Source: a virus. Taken from it: DNA of 40,688 bases. The stretch covers positions 1 to 40,688 of the IMG/VR virus record IMGVR_UViG_3300028392_001314; one strand, written 5' to 3'. This document shows positions 21,961 through 29,662 of the stretch, piece after piece (the first letter of the stretch is position 1; each line of letters starts with the position of its first letter). The notes below the pieces were generated by a model that was not told the origin of the DNA, did no database searches, and saw nothing but the letters and a program-made list of their open reading frames with translations. The position numbers and the translations under genes are program-made.

Positions 21961-22280
21961 TAGTCTGCTCCCAACAAAAGTATATCTGTTGGTTCGGCAG
22001 CAAATCGTTTACCTGGAAACTTATCTTGTAGTTGTTTCTCAATTTCGTATCTATCTTTACCTTGAGCCATAAACACATGCGTTGTATTATCATACACATA
22101 CAGCATATCATTATGTTTCTCAATCTTAATTTTTATGTGAGTTTCATTAATATGTTCTTGGAATTCATGGATAGCATGACGAAGACTTCTACTAACCATT
22201 CGTTCATGTGCGTGCCATCCATACAGTGCTCCAATAAACCATACTAAGAAAAGCGATATCATTGTTAAAATAATTTCCAT
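21960..22280 (-). CDS. Small membrane-anchored hypothetical protein (106 aa)
   Basis: The first 22 residues (MEIILTMISLFLVWFIGALYGW) form one transmembrane helix. The rest is soluble and charged, with a final mixed alpha/beta segment. Its placement between genes 44 and 62 is unusual because those two subunits form one complex. It overlaps gp62 by one base. The role is unknown; anchoring of replication at the membrane is only a guess. Confidence 0.75.
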   Translation of the reverse strand: MEIILTMISLFLVWFIGALYGWHAHERMVSRSLRHAIHEFQEHINETHIKIKIEKHNDMLYVYDNTTHVFMAQGKDRYEIEKQLQDKFPGKRFAAEPTDILLLGAD

Positions 22281-22287
22281 AACAGAC

Positions 22288-23223
22288 TCACTTAAACTTA
22301 CATTGCATCATGATCTCAACCATGGCAGCAGTTGTGTTCAACTCATGGTCAGCTACGAATGCTGCTTTGTATTGATAGTCTGCAAGAATCAAAACGAGAT
22401 GGTGGATGGTAGAAGTTTCAAGGAATTCTACAGCATTGTCATAAAGTTCTTTGAACAACTGTGTAGTTTCAATGTCAGAATTCTTAGCGACCCATTTACG
22501 CACTTCAGGGAATTTCTTTTCCTTCAGGAATCCAACCAACTCGCGGAATGATTCTTGAGATAAGTTTACAAGAATACCAGAGTCAATCTTACCTGCAACA
22601 GAGTAGCGTTGAAGTTCGTTTAGAATCCTACGATAGTCGGGAAAGTGTTTAGTAACTACTTCTGCAACTACCTTTGGATCAAACTCAATCTGCTCATCTT
22701 TTAGGATACCTGCTGCACGCTTGAAGAAGTTGGCTGCGATTTGTTGTTTATCTTTACCATCGATCTTAAACTCTACAACTGAACACCGACTATGCAGTGG
22801 TTCAATAATACGATTCTTAAAGTTACATGTAAAGATAAATCGGCAGTTGTTAGAGAACTCTTCAATGAACCCACGAAGCGCAGGTTGAGTAGAGTTGGCA
22901 TTTAGATAGTCCGCTTCGTCAAGGATAACTACCTTTTTAGAATCTGTAAGAGATACAGTTGAAGCAAAGGACTTGATCTTAGTGCGAAGAACATCGATAC
23001 CAGATTCTTCTGAACCATTAATCAATAGGAACTCGGCACCAATCTCATTACATAGTGCCTTGGCAACTGTGGTCTTACCAACACCTGCCGTACCGCAAAA
23101 TAGAAAGTTTGGTAACTGTCCAGATGAGATAAACTCTTTGAAGGTTTTCTTCAAAGAGTCAGGTAGGATACAGTCGTCAATGGTCTGTGGTCGATACTTT
23201 TCAACCCAAAGAAATTCACTCAT
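22288..23223 (-). CDS. 44: Clamp loader ATPase subunit gp44
   Basis: 311 residues of AAA+ type. Walker A GTAGVGKTT is at 44-52, Walker B LDEAD at 101-105, and the SRC motif has arginine finger R146. It matches T4 gp44 and replication factor C small subunits. It uses ATP to load gp45 at primer ends. It follows a 104-residue gene and precedes the membrane protein. Confidence 0.95.
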   Translation of the reverse strand: MSEFLWVEKYRPQTIDDCILPDSLKKTFKEFISSGQLPNFLFCGTAGVGKTTVAKALCNEIGAEFLLINGSEESGIDVLRTKIKSFASTVSLTDSKKVVILDEADYLNANSTQPALRGFIEEFSNNCRFIFTCNFKNRIIEPLHSRCSVVEFKIDGKDKQQIAANFFKRAAGILKDEQIEFDPKVVAEVVTKHFPDYRRILNELQRYSVAGKIDSGILVNLSQESFRELVGFLKEKKFPEVRKWVAKNSDIETTQLFKELYDNAVEFLETSTIHHLVLILADYQYKAAFVADHELNTTAAMVEIMMQCKFK

Positions 23224-23239
23224 AATATAAAAACTCCAA

Positions 23240-23554
23240 TCAAATTAAAAACGAAACTAACGATGCTGTAGATTTTTCTTTCTTAGGTCTAGGAACTGAT
23301 ACCTTATCCAAGTTAGTTTTACCTTTTACCAAATCCCATGCTGCTATACACATATTTCTAACATCATTAGGATGCTTGGCTTTTGCTTCACTCTCTGTAT
23401 AAAAATCAGCAATCCATTCCCAGTCTTTGTGGTAATCACACCAAACCATTTTCTTAATCTTCTTGCCTGTTTCAAGATCAATTGTGTATAGTTCTTCTGG
23501 TGGTAACACTTTACGATTTACTCTTGGGTTTGGTATTTTCTTTCGCTTATCCAT
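23240..23554 (-). CDS. Hypothetical protein (104 aa)
   Basis: I start at ATG 23554 (MDKRKKIPNPRVNRK) with GAGA upstream; the open frame to 23611 runs into a terminator hairpin. It has basic ends and a centre with MVWCDYHKDWEW that could bind metal. I recall short proteins of this type in other T4-like phages but no function. It lies between gp45 and gp44. Confidence 0.7.
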   Translation of the reverse strand: MDKRKKIPNPRVNRKVLPPEELYTIDLETGKKIKKMVWCDYHKDWEWIADFYTESEAKAKHPNDVRNMCIAAWDLVKGKTNLDKVSVPRPKKEKSTASLVSFLI

Positions 23555-23591
23555 AATATATTTCTCATAATCAATGTTGACTAAAAGGGGT

Positions 23592-23617
23592 AAGAGGGCG
23601 ATCAGATTCACCCTCTT
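23592..23617 (-). terminator. Hairpin after gene 45
   Basis: A 7-bp stem AAGAGGG/CCCTCTT with a 12-nt loop, followed by ACCCCTTTT. It would reduce read-through from the abundant clamp mRNA into gene 44. Confidence 0.65.
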
Positions 23618-23637
23618 GTTCAGGTACTACATAATAA

Positions 23638-24294
23638 TTATTCGAAGGTAGAGTCGGCTTCGACTGCGACATAGTAGACGAGGTCGTTTGTTCCTGCGAA
23701 TCTGCTGATTCGTTTGCTTGAGATTGAGACATTATATTCTCCTGCTACCATCTTTAAGTTCTCAACTTTAAGATTAACATTAAACACCTTATCAGTTGGA
23801 CCAAGATCTACATCATAGGAGTTCGCTGAAGCGTTTTTCTTCTGGCAAACTTTACCGATAATCTTAGAACCATCACCAGAAATAACCATGTCAGGTGCGG
23901 AAAGAACACCGCTAGTGCGACGAATCAAATCCAATGTTGCCGAGGTAACACGGAAGTTAATTTCTGCATCTGGAAATACGATTTCTTTCTGTGGAACAGT
24001 AAGGTTTGCTGCTTCTGCTGCATAGTATTTAATACTATTATTGTTTTCACGAATGTCTACATACTTGTCGCTGAATGTCAAGTCTGGATCTTGAAACAAT
24101 GATAAAGCACCAAGGAATTCATTTAGATCATAGATACCAAAGTCGCTTGGGATTGTTTCGGCAATCGGAGACGATGCCATAATATTTTTTGGACCAGAAA
24201 TGGTACCAATTTTTCTTCCTGCTTTTAACAGAAGGTTACTATTGATTGTTGAAAAGTTTTTCAACAGTTCGACAGTTTGTTTACTTAATTTCAT
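23638..24294 (-). CDS. 45: Sliding clamp gp45
   Basis: 218 residues, close to the 228 of T4 gp45. It starts MKLSKQTVELLKNFSTINSN and has FGIYDLNEFLGALSLF and FPDAEINFRVTSATL, typical of T4-type clamps. A trimeric ring tethers polymerase and, in T4, activates late transcription with gp55 and gp33. The docking pocket would accept the L-[DE]-x-[FL]-F tails seen here on gp43, the dioxygenase and the glycosyltransferase. The start has AAGGAAAT and its own promoter. Confidence 0.95.
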   Translation of the reverse strand: MKLSKQTVELLKNFSTINSNLLLKAGRKIGTISGPKNIMASSPIAETIPSDFGIYDLNEFLGALSLFQDPDLTFSDKYVDIRENNNSIKYYAAEAANLTVPQKEIVFPDAEINFRVTSATLDLIRRTSGVLSAPDMVISGDGSKIIGKVCQKKNASANSYDVDLGPTDKVFNVNLKVENLKMVAGEYNVSISSKRISRFAGTNDLVYYVAVEADSTFE

Positions 24295-24334
24295 TTAATT
24301 TCCTTTTCAATTAACATAATAATATGTATATAAT

Positions 24335-24363
24335 ATGATACTCTGAAACGAGTAGTTTGTCAA
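24335..24363 (-). promoter_or_regulatory. gene 45 promoter (TTGACA-17-TATCAT)
   Basis: -35 TTGACA (24363-24358), -10 TATCAT (24340-24335), 17-bp spacer ending in TTTCAGAG. The leader is about 35 nt and AT-rich. Confidence 0.75.
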
Positions 24364-24365
24364 AT

Positions 24366-24719
24366 TTATTTCAACAAATATTGCGCAAGAACCATACAAC
24401 TAATCCAAGCCCAAATTACATTGAACCCAACCAGAGTTGGTAGCAACTTCTTATTACTTGCCCAGATAAGCGCAAGTGATGTACCAAGAGTGAAGAAGTA
24501 TAACCACCACAACTGGATACCAAAGATAAGTCCAGGAATAATGATAACTGCTTTTGCTGCCCAACTGGCAAACTCTACTGTGTTATAGTTAGTCCAATAT
24601 TCTTTCGTAAACCACATGGCGAAACAATCACGAATCTTACCCCAGCTAGAGTGAGTGAATACGATAACTACAAAGAGTGCCCATACTACTGTTGCTGCTA
24701 AGATCTGTTCTATTGTCAT
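24366..24719 (-). CDS. Multi-pass membrane protein (117 aa)
   Basis: About four hydrophobic segments, at residues 4-24, 50-68, 70-86 and 93-113, and few charged residues. No signal peptide other than the first helix. It overlaps the preceding dNTP-hydrolase gene by 4 bases (ATGA). No transporter or holin signature stands out. It may act in the host inner membrane; the function is unknown. Confidence 0.75.
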   Translation of the reverse strand: MTIEQILAATVVWALFVVIVFTHSSWGKIRDCFAMWFTKEYWTNYNTVEFASWAAKAVIIIPGLIFGIQLWWLYFFTLGTSLALIWASNKKLLPTLVGFNVIWAWISCMVLAQYLLK

Positions 24720-25114
24720 TTCTTTTCCTCGACAGAATAGTATACATCATGCTCATAAAGAAACATCAAGCAACACATTGCATGCGCCAAATGATTCTTT
24801 CCAGTTTCGGGATCGTTCTGTTCTCCCTCTTTCCATGCCCAAAGATGTCTTTGCATTGCGTCAAAGTACCTGCGCTTTGAGTCAGGAACATACTTCCAAT
24901 TATCTGGCTCATATTTCTCTGCACCAAATGTTAGAATTTCTACAGTCGCTTTGAGTGCGAGAGGCGGAACAAGTCCATATTGTAATTTACCGCCATCAAA
25001 TTTACGACCACCAGTCGTAGCATTCTGCGAGTTCTTTACCAAATCTTTTGAGGATACACTTTCGTATCCTGGGTTATAGGGTGCTTCTTCTTTTAATGTT
25101 TTCTTGGTCGCCAT
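24716..25114 (-). CDS. dATP/dGTP diphosphohydrolase-like protein
   Basis: 132 residues from ATG 25114 (MATKKTLKEE), which has GGAGA upstream. The open frame to 25171 covers a terminator hairpin and is rejected as a start. The core KFDGGKLQYGLVPPLALKATVEILTFGAEKY, with NHLAHAMCCLMFL later, fits the phage family I know as dATP/dGTP diphosphohydrolase N-terminal domain (DUF5664). These helical, metal-dependent enzymes trim dNTPs to dNMP. Here it might shape nucleotide pools during replication or base modification. Confidence 0.75.
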   Translation of the reverse strand: MATKKTLKEEAPYNPGYESVSSKDLVKNSQNATTGGRKFDGGKLQYGLVPPLALKATVEILTFGAEKYEPDNWKYVPDSKRRYFDAMQRHLWAWKEGEQNDPETGKNHLAHAMCCLMFLYEHDVYYSVEEKK

Positions 25115-25135
25115 ATTTTCTCCAATGAAATGACA

Positions 25136-25161
25136 AATGGGCACTCCGAAGAATGCCCATT
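25136..25161 (-). terminator. UUCG-loop terminator
   Basis: A perfect 8-bp stem AATGGGCA/TGCCCATT extended by three more pairs around a C-UUCG-G tetraloop, followed by TTGTCATTT. It ends the HTH gene transcript before the dNTP-hydrolase gene. Confidence 0.8.
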
Positions 25162-25174
25162 CATAACTCACTAA

Positions 25175-25435
25175 TTAAGCACGAGTAAATGCTTGTGCGC
25201 CAGCAATCGCTTGAGCCAAAGCAATGATACGGCGACTTGGGGTGCCGATACGATACTTGGTTGCGACTGTGCCATTGCTCAATGTTGTTGGGTTGCTGTA
25301 TACGCAGTAACCTTGCTCACGCAAAACTTGAACATGGCGAGCTGGGTTAGCAATACCAAATGAAGCAGTGATTTGCTTCGCAGTAAATGCTTTACCTGCT
25401 TGCAGGTGCTTTAAAAGCTGTTCTTTCTTAGACAT
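25175..25435 (-). CDS. Small HTH/winged-helix protein (86 aa)
   Basis: The sequence reads as three helices and a wing: KEQLLKHLQAGKAFTAKQIT, FGIANPARHVQVLREQGY and CVYSNPTT...ATKYRIG. This matches the phage HTH_39-type domain as I recall it. It probably binds DNA and could be a regulator of phage or host genes. GGAGATATT precedes the start. A strong terminator follows, so it can be expressed at a different level from the genes downstream. Confidence 0.8.
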   Translation of the reverse strand: MSKKEQLLKHLQAGKAFTAKQITASFGIANPARHVQVLREQGYCVYSNPTTLSNGTVATKYRIGTPSRRIIALAQAIAGAQAFTRA

Positions 25436-25509
25436 AATATCTCCATAATAAAGCCATCAATAAAAAGAGGGGAATGGTGATGGCAATAAAACCAAACCCC
25501 CAACGAAAC

Positions 25510-25902
25510 TTATACTGGGATGCCGTTGGCTCTCAACTCAGCCATGAATTCGTCATCAGATTGTAATTCTACTCCTTCTTCAGGACTTTCGTCAATTATT
25601 TTTTGGAGTTTACTTGCATCTTTATCTGTCTTTGTAACTTTGACAGTTGAGAATGTTGCAAGTTCTGATTCACTTGGCCAAGGCATTTGGTACTGACCAC
25701 GACCTACTCGGTTGTTACTTTGCAACCAGTTAGGATAGCCCAGTTTCTCACCAGAGGTGTTACGCTCATCCTTCATCTTGTAATACGATGCGTGGATTTG
25801 TTTGGCACCAAGGGTACGCTCTGAGTAATAAGCAGGGAAGTTCTCGAGTGTGCGAACGATAAACTGCTTTTGTGACTTAGTAAGATCTTTAAATTTTAAC
25901 AT
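25510..25902 (-). CDS. Hypothetical protein sharing a domain with the CobS-like ATPase
   Basis: 130 residues. Residues 56-76 (YPNWL...N-x-[VL]GRG-x-Y) match residues 44-62 of the CobS-like protein encoded just upstream (YPNWLMENKLGRGLYAIP). The segment before it is helical and resembles a winged-helix N-terminal part. So this is a free-standing version of the ATPase adaptor domain, followed by an acidic tail. It may compete for or extend the same partner. The role is unknown. Confidence 0.75.
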   Translation of the reverse strand: MLKFKDLTKSQKQFIVRTLENFPAYYSERTLGAKQIHASYYKMKDERNTSGEKLGYPNWLQSNNRVGRGQYQMPWPSESELATFSTVKVTKTDKDASKLQKIIDESPEEGVELQSDDEFMAELRANGIPV

Positions 25903-25919
25903 AATATTTTCCTTCTCAA

Positions 25920-27077
25920 TTAAATTTGAACTTCATCTGTTTTCACTTCTTCAACAACAGGGGCTGGTTCTTCAACAACCAGTTCACCAGCACTTACCTT
26001 ATCGAACAAGTCAACAAAGGCAAGGCGAGTTGCGTCATCGAAGCGATTAGTACACAACTCAATTGCTTTCTTCTGATTCTTAAAGATCGAGAATGCTCGA
26101 ACGATATGAACCAGACGACGAGTAGTGATAGTTTCGTCAACACCACCAGCGTCAAAGGTACGACGAATTGCTTCAGCCCACTTAACAAGGTTGCTGGCAA
26201 ATTCTTCGTCAAGAACACCAAAGGACTTCATAAGATTTTGAACAATCTTAATCTCAACTTTGGCATCAGGATATTCCTGATTGAAAGTAACTGCGAATCG
26301 CTCAAGGAACGCTTCGTTCAGAACATTGGTACCGATGTAACGACCATCATCGCTACCCTTACCCTTTGTGTTTGCCGTAGCGAACAAGTTAAATCCTGTA
26401 GCTGGGTAAACCATTTCGTTCTTAAGTTTGAAGTAGAAAGGTTTGCCCTCTAAGATTGGCTGGAGACATAACAAAGTATTGGCACCACCAGCATCAATCT
26501 CATCGAGCAACAGGGGGATGCCTAGTCGCATCGCAATCATAACTGGACCCTCAACGATTTCGACATTACCATCGACAAGGGTTTTAGAACCAATCAGCTG
26601 ATCTTCGTCAGTCATCTTGTTCAGATTGACACGGATCAGTGGTCGCTGTAACTTTGCGCAAATCTGCTCAATAGAAGTAGACTTGCCATTCCCAGTTGGA
26701 CCAGAGATATAAGTTGGATAGAATTGTTTAGAAGCAATGATGCGCTCTAAATCTTTATAGTTACCGAAGGGAACATAGTTGCCATCAATTTTAGGCACAA
26801 GGGATTCTAAGTTCGTATAATCCACAATCACACTTTCAGGTTGTTGAGGTGCGAGTGCAGTATTACCTACGATCGGAGCAGTAATGCTTCCGCCAGGAAT
26901 CGCATATAACCCACGACCGAGTTTATTTTCCATCAACCAATTCGGATACTTGGAAGATTTCAGTTTTTCCATAACAGTTTGAATCTGTTTACGGGAAACC
27001 TGTGATGTCGTTTTAACATCGGGGAACATCTCAAAGAGTTTTGACTCAAACTCATTCACATAACTATTAGCCATCAT
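25920..27077 (-). CDS. CobS/MoxR-like AAA+ ATPase
   Basis: 385 residues. An N-terminal adaptor domain (to about residue 65) is followed by an AAA+ core with GPTGNGKS at 126-133, LLLDEID and FLERFAVTF with an arginine finger. It is close to the phage proteins annotated CobS, the ATPase of cobaltochelatase. The MoxR/CobS class works with a VWA-domain partner, and one is encoded upstream (27402-29546). Without a CobN-like subunit in the window, a role in cobalamin synthesis is not shown. An ATP-driven chaperone or protein-remodelling role is as likely. It has its own consensus promoter. Confidence 0.88.
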   Translation of the reverse strand: MMANSYVNEFESKLFEMFPDVKTTSQVSRKQIQTVMEKLKSSKYPNWLMENKLGRGLYAIPGGSITAPIVGNTALAPQQPESVIVDYTNLESLVPKIDGNYVPFGNYKDLERIIASKQFYPTYISGPTGNGKSTSIEQICAKLQRPLIRVNLNKMTDEDQLIGSKTLVDGNVEIVEGPVMIAMRLGIPLLLDEIDAGGANTLLCLQPILEGKPFYFKLKNEMVYPATGFNLFATANTKGKGSDDGRYIGTNVLNEAFLERFAVTFNQEYPDAKVEIKIVQNLMKSFGVLDEEFASNLVKWAEAIRRTFDAGGVDETITTRRLVHIVRAFSIFKNQKKAIELCTNRFDDATRLAFVDLFDKVSAGELVVEEPAPVVEEVKTDEVQI

Positions 27078-27102
27078 TCACTCACTTTCATAATATAGAA
27101 CA

Positions 27103-27131
27103 ATTATACACTATTTCGCAATTAATGTCAA
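27103..27131 (-). promoter_or_regulatory. CobS-like gene promoter (TTGACA-17-TATAAT)
   Basis: Perfect boxes (-35 27131-27126, -10 27108-27103) with a 17-bp spacer ending in G. The -35 contains the TGA stop of the 51-residue gene. Confidence 0.85.
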
Positions 27132-27283
27132 GCACCAAATGCAAGATCGTGTTCAAATGCTGTAAGAACAGCTTCAACTTCTTCTCGGTTGATTAATCGA
27201 CTTCCCAACATAACGCACTCTGCTTCGATGCCGTAGCTGAAGCATAGGTTATACAACTCATTGTCTGTAAAAGAATCCCACAT
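27128..27283 (-). CDS. Small ORF, 51 aa
   Basis: MWDSFTDNELYNLCFSYGIE starts this helical acidic protein. It has AAAGG upstream, its own promoter with a sensible leader, and a stop inside the next promoter. It sits between the VWA peptidase gene and the CobS-like gene, so a linking or regulatory role is possible. No family is recognised. Confidence 0.65.
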   Translation of the reverse strand: MWDSFTDNELYNLCFSYGIEAECVMLGSRLINREEVEAVLTAFEHDLAFGA

Positions 27284-27312
27284 AATCGTTACCTTTCTAA
27301 GTCTATAATAAT

Positions 27313-27341
27313 ATTATACCTGAATTCCGAATTAATAGCAA
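27313..27341 (-). promoter_or_regulatory. Promoter of the 51-residue gene (TTGCTA-17-TATAAT)
   Basis: -35 TTGCTA (27341-27336) and -10 TATAAT (27318-27313), 17-bp spacer ending in ATTCAGG. Confidence 0.75.
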
Positions 27342-27353
27342 GTATTTTCGGAA

Positions 27354-27376
27354 TAACCCTACAGAGCGTAGGGTTA
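27354..27376 (-). terminator. Hairpin, AACCCTAC family
   Basis: A 9-bp stem TAACCCTAC/GTAGGGTTA with a 5-nt loop, 26 bases after the VWA gene stop. It shares its stem sequence with the hairpin at 6514. Confidence 0.6.
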
Positions 27377-27401
27377 ATAAAAAAGGTTTAAAATCAATGA
27401 C

Positions 27402-29546
27402 TTAGGCAATCAATCCTACAAACCGACTCAGAACGACTCGGCTGGACTTCTTTACACCGAGGTATTTACTAAACTGCTTTGCAATAGACTTTGCATTGGC
27501 TGTAGAGTCAATCTCTAACTCACCCTCCTCAATCTTTTGTTTAGACGCTGGAAGCAAGTACATTTCGTCCCTGCCTGTGTTTTGGACCACACAGTAATCG
27601 TTCTGACGGATATCCTTGCGGATCTGTTCAGTCATCAAATATTCGCTGGTTGTATTCTCCTTTGGAAGATTATCCCGAATGAAGCAACCAATATCGCGAC
27701 GACTGTTGCTGACAACATGGAAACCAACAGTCTTAATATTGTAACGATCTTTAATGATTCGCAAGAAAGTACGACTCTGTTCTGAACCATTATCGCTCAA
27801 AGGATATTCCTTCTTGGTAATTGGATCACGAACATAGTTCTTAACCTTGCACTGTTTACTGTTACTGTTGTAACCATACTGACGAATGTTACGATTCGCA
27901 CCAGAGACAGAGTGACCTGCGCCATCAGTCAAAGTAATGAAAGACATCTTTTCAACAGCATGTTGTTTATTGAACTTGCCGATGTAGTCAATCATAAACA
28001 ATAATGCTTCATTCAGCGGAGTTGAGTTCAAACCATAGTCACGAGAATATGTCCATGGCTCAAGAGTCAAATACTCAATCATCGCATTAAATTCGCTGTT
28101 GGTCATTTTGTGATTGAACAACTCCAACAAGTTCCAGTTACTATCTGAAAACCCAGACATATTTAGATCAAGTTTGTTGATATGTGCTGCACGAACATCG
28201 TAGGGAATATGTTCATCACGATAACCAGTTGTAAACGCAAAGACCTGATATGGAATTTGAATTCGTTGGCAGAACATAGCAAGATTAATAACCTGTTTGA
28301 TTGTATCAGTCATATTATTTTGCATAGAACCTGACCAGTCTAACAAGAAAAGCATACCATGATTCTTGTCTTCAGGAAGAACATCTAATTTTCTAAAGAT
28401 ATCGTCAGTCAAAGTATGAGCATACAATTTACGCATATCCAAGTCGCCTGACTTAGCAGTGGTAATACGCTTATACTCAGTTGCTGACTTGCGCATCTCA
28501 AACTCTTTTACAAGATAATTCACAACACGCATGGAGTCAGTCTTAAACTTAGCCAAAGAATCTCTTCGTTGACCATAGTAGTTGTCAACCCACGCTTGGC
28601 TGTAGTTTTGAACACGATATGTTTTTGCTTCAGCCAAATCTCTTTTCAAGTCAGATAAAACAGTTTTTGTTGCGATAACAGGATCGTGCCACATTTCCAA
28701 CTTAGGTATAAAGTTCTGAACGATAGTATCAGTATCAGCCAACTCATCTAGACGCTGTTTGAATGCAGCCTGTGTAGTTGATTCTAATTCTTTTTCTTCG
28801 TCGACTTTCTTTTCTTCATCGGTTTGTGAAGTAGAAGAACGCTTATTAGTTTCTGGTTGCTCTTCGTCTTCAACTTCTTCCTCAGGGGAGTAATTGTCAA
28901 AGTCATCAGGATCATCCATAAAATTGTCGATCTCATCCATTTCTTCAGGTGGATCTTCACCGAGCAACTCTTGTAATTTCTTGAGTTCTTCTCGTTTGGC
29001 ATCGCGAGCATCCTTAGAGAACGCATAGATTTCTTGAGCCAATTTATATACATCATCCATAGTGTCGCAACGATCAACTCGGCGAACATAGAACATTTCA
29101 GGTGTTGTAAATTTTACACCACAGTTGATACCACACTTGTAGTATAGATTGATACGGTCAATCAGTAGCAAGTTAGAAAGATCTTTACCTTGGATACCAA
29201 AGAAGTCTTTCTCGTTGAGTTCTTTATAACCAGTGATGAATGCCTTACGCAGACCTGGATATTTGTTTTTAATTTTCTTTTCAATACGAACATCCTCAAC
29301 TACATTCATGTAACCTTGGATTGAGCGGAAGTCTGTTTCTTCCATATGTTCAGTTGTGGTGTATAGAGCATGACCAACTTCGTGACCGATGAGCATTTCC
29401 TCAACATCGTTAGTCATATCTTTCCACATTGGGAGTGTAAGAGTTCTAGTGATACTCTCAAATGATGCTGTTCCTACATTGGCACGAATAACATTCAAGT
29501 TTTCATTAGCCAAAAGGCGAGCAAGCAGGTCTTTAGAATTCATCAT
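27402..29546 (-). CDS. HExxH metallopeptidase-like protein with CobT-type VWA domain
   Basis: 714 residues in three parts. The N-terminal domain has GHEVGHALYTT (H55, E56, H59), a zinc-peptidase motif, followed by NVVEDVRIEKK with a possible third ligand. The middle, about 190-270, is acidic and low-complexity (DEIDNFMDDPDDFDNYSPEE). The C-terminal VWA domain has a MIDAS motif DWSGS near residue 402 and TLTDGAG. The VWA plus acidic linker resembles CobT, the partner of CobS. This suggests that it and the CobS-like ATPase form a remodelling machine, here with a peptidase domain attached (inference). GAGG precedes the start. Confidence 0.85.
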   Translation of the reverse strand: MMNSKDLLARLLANENLNVIRANVGTASFESITRTLTLPMWKDMTNDVEEMLIGHEVGHALYTTTEHMEETDFRSIQGYMNVVEDVRIEKKIKNKYPGLRKAFITGYKELNEKDFFGIQGKDLSNLLLIDRINLYYKCGINCGVKFTTPEMFYVRRVDRCDTMDDVYKLAQEIYAFSKDARDAKREELKKLQELLGEDPPEEMDEIDNFMDDPDDFDNYSPEEEVEDEEQPETNKRSSTSQTDEEKKVDEEKELESTTQAAFKQRLDELADTDTIVQNFIPKLEMWHDPVIATKTVLSDLKRDLAEAKTYRVQNYSQAWVDNYYGQRRDSLAKFKTDSMRVVNYLVKEFEMRKSATEYKRITTAKSGDLDMRKLYAHTLTDDIFRKLDVLPEDKNHGMLFLLDWSGSMQNNMTDTIKQVINLAMFCQRIQIPYQVFAFTTGYRDEHIPYDVRAAHINKLDLNMSGFSDSNWNLLELFNHKMTNSEFNAMIEYLTLEPWTYSRDYGLNSTPLNEALLFMIDYIGKFNKQHAVEKMSFITLTDGAGHSVSGANRNIRQYGYNSNSKQCKVKNYVRDPITKKEYPLSDNGSEQSRTFLRIIKDRYNIKTVGFHVVSNSRRDIGCFIRDNLPKENTTSEYLMTEQIRKDIRQNDYCVVQNTGRDEMYLLPASKQKIEEGELEIDSTANAKSIAKQFSKYLGVKKSSRVVLSRFVGLIA

Positions 29547-29571
29547 AAATTATTCCTCAAGTTATAGAATA

Positions 29572-29600
29572 ATTATACGCTTTTTTCTATTTAATAGCAA
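29572..29600 (-). promoter_or_regulatory. VWA-peptidase promoter (TTGCTA-17-TATAAT)
   Basis: -35 TTGCTA (29600-29595) and -10 TATAAT (29577-29572), 17-bp spacer ending in GCG. The leader is about 20 nt with GAGG. Confidence 0.75.
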
Positions 29601-29637
29601 GCATTTTTTGCGATCTAGGCTGGACGGGACTTCCAGG

Positions 29638-29662
29638 ATACCCATACAGGATGTAGGGTTAT
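29638..29662 (-). terminator. Imperfect hairpin, AACCCTAC family
   Basis: An inverted repeat with TACA/TGTA and CCC/GGG segments and small bulges. It overlaps the stop codon of the gene ending at 29659. Related in sequence to the hairpins at 6514 and 27354. Confidence 0.5.

Noticed and set aside
25115-25171. Longer start (MSYEWAFF...) for the dNTP-hydrolase-like gene
   Set aside because: These codons are the UUCG terminator hairpin; ATG 25114 has a good GGAGA site.
25439-25520. Hydrophobic minus-strand frame KFRWGFGFIAITIPLFLLMA
   Set aside because: It looks like a membrane peptide but has no ATG, GTG or TTG in frame after the preceding stop. Worth a glance if a non-standard start is found.
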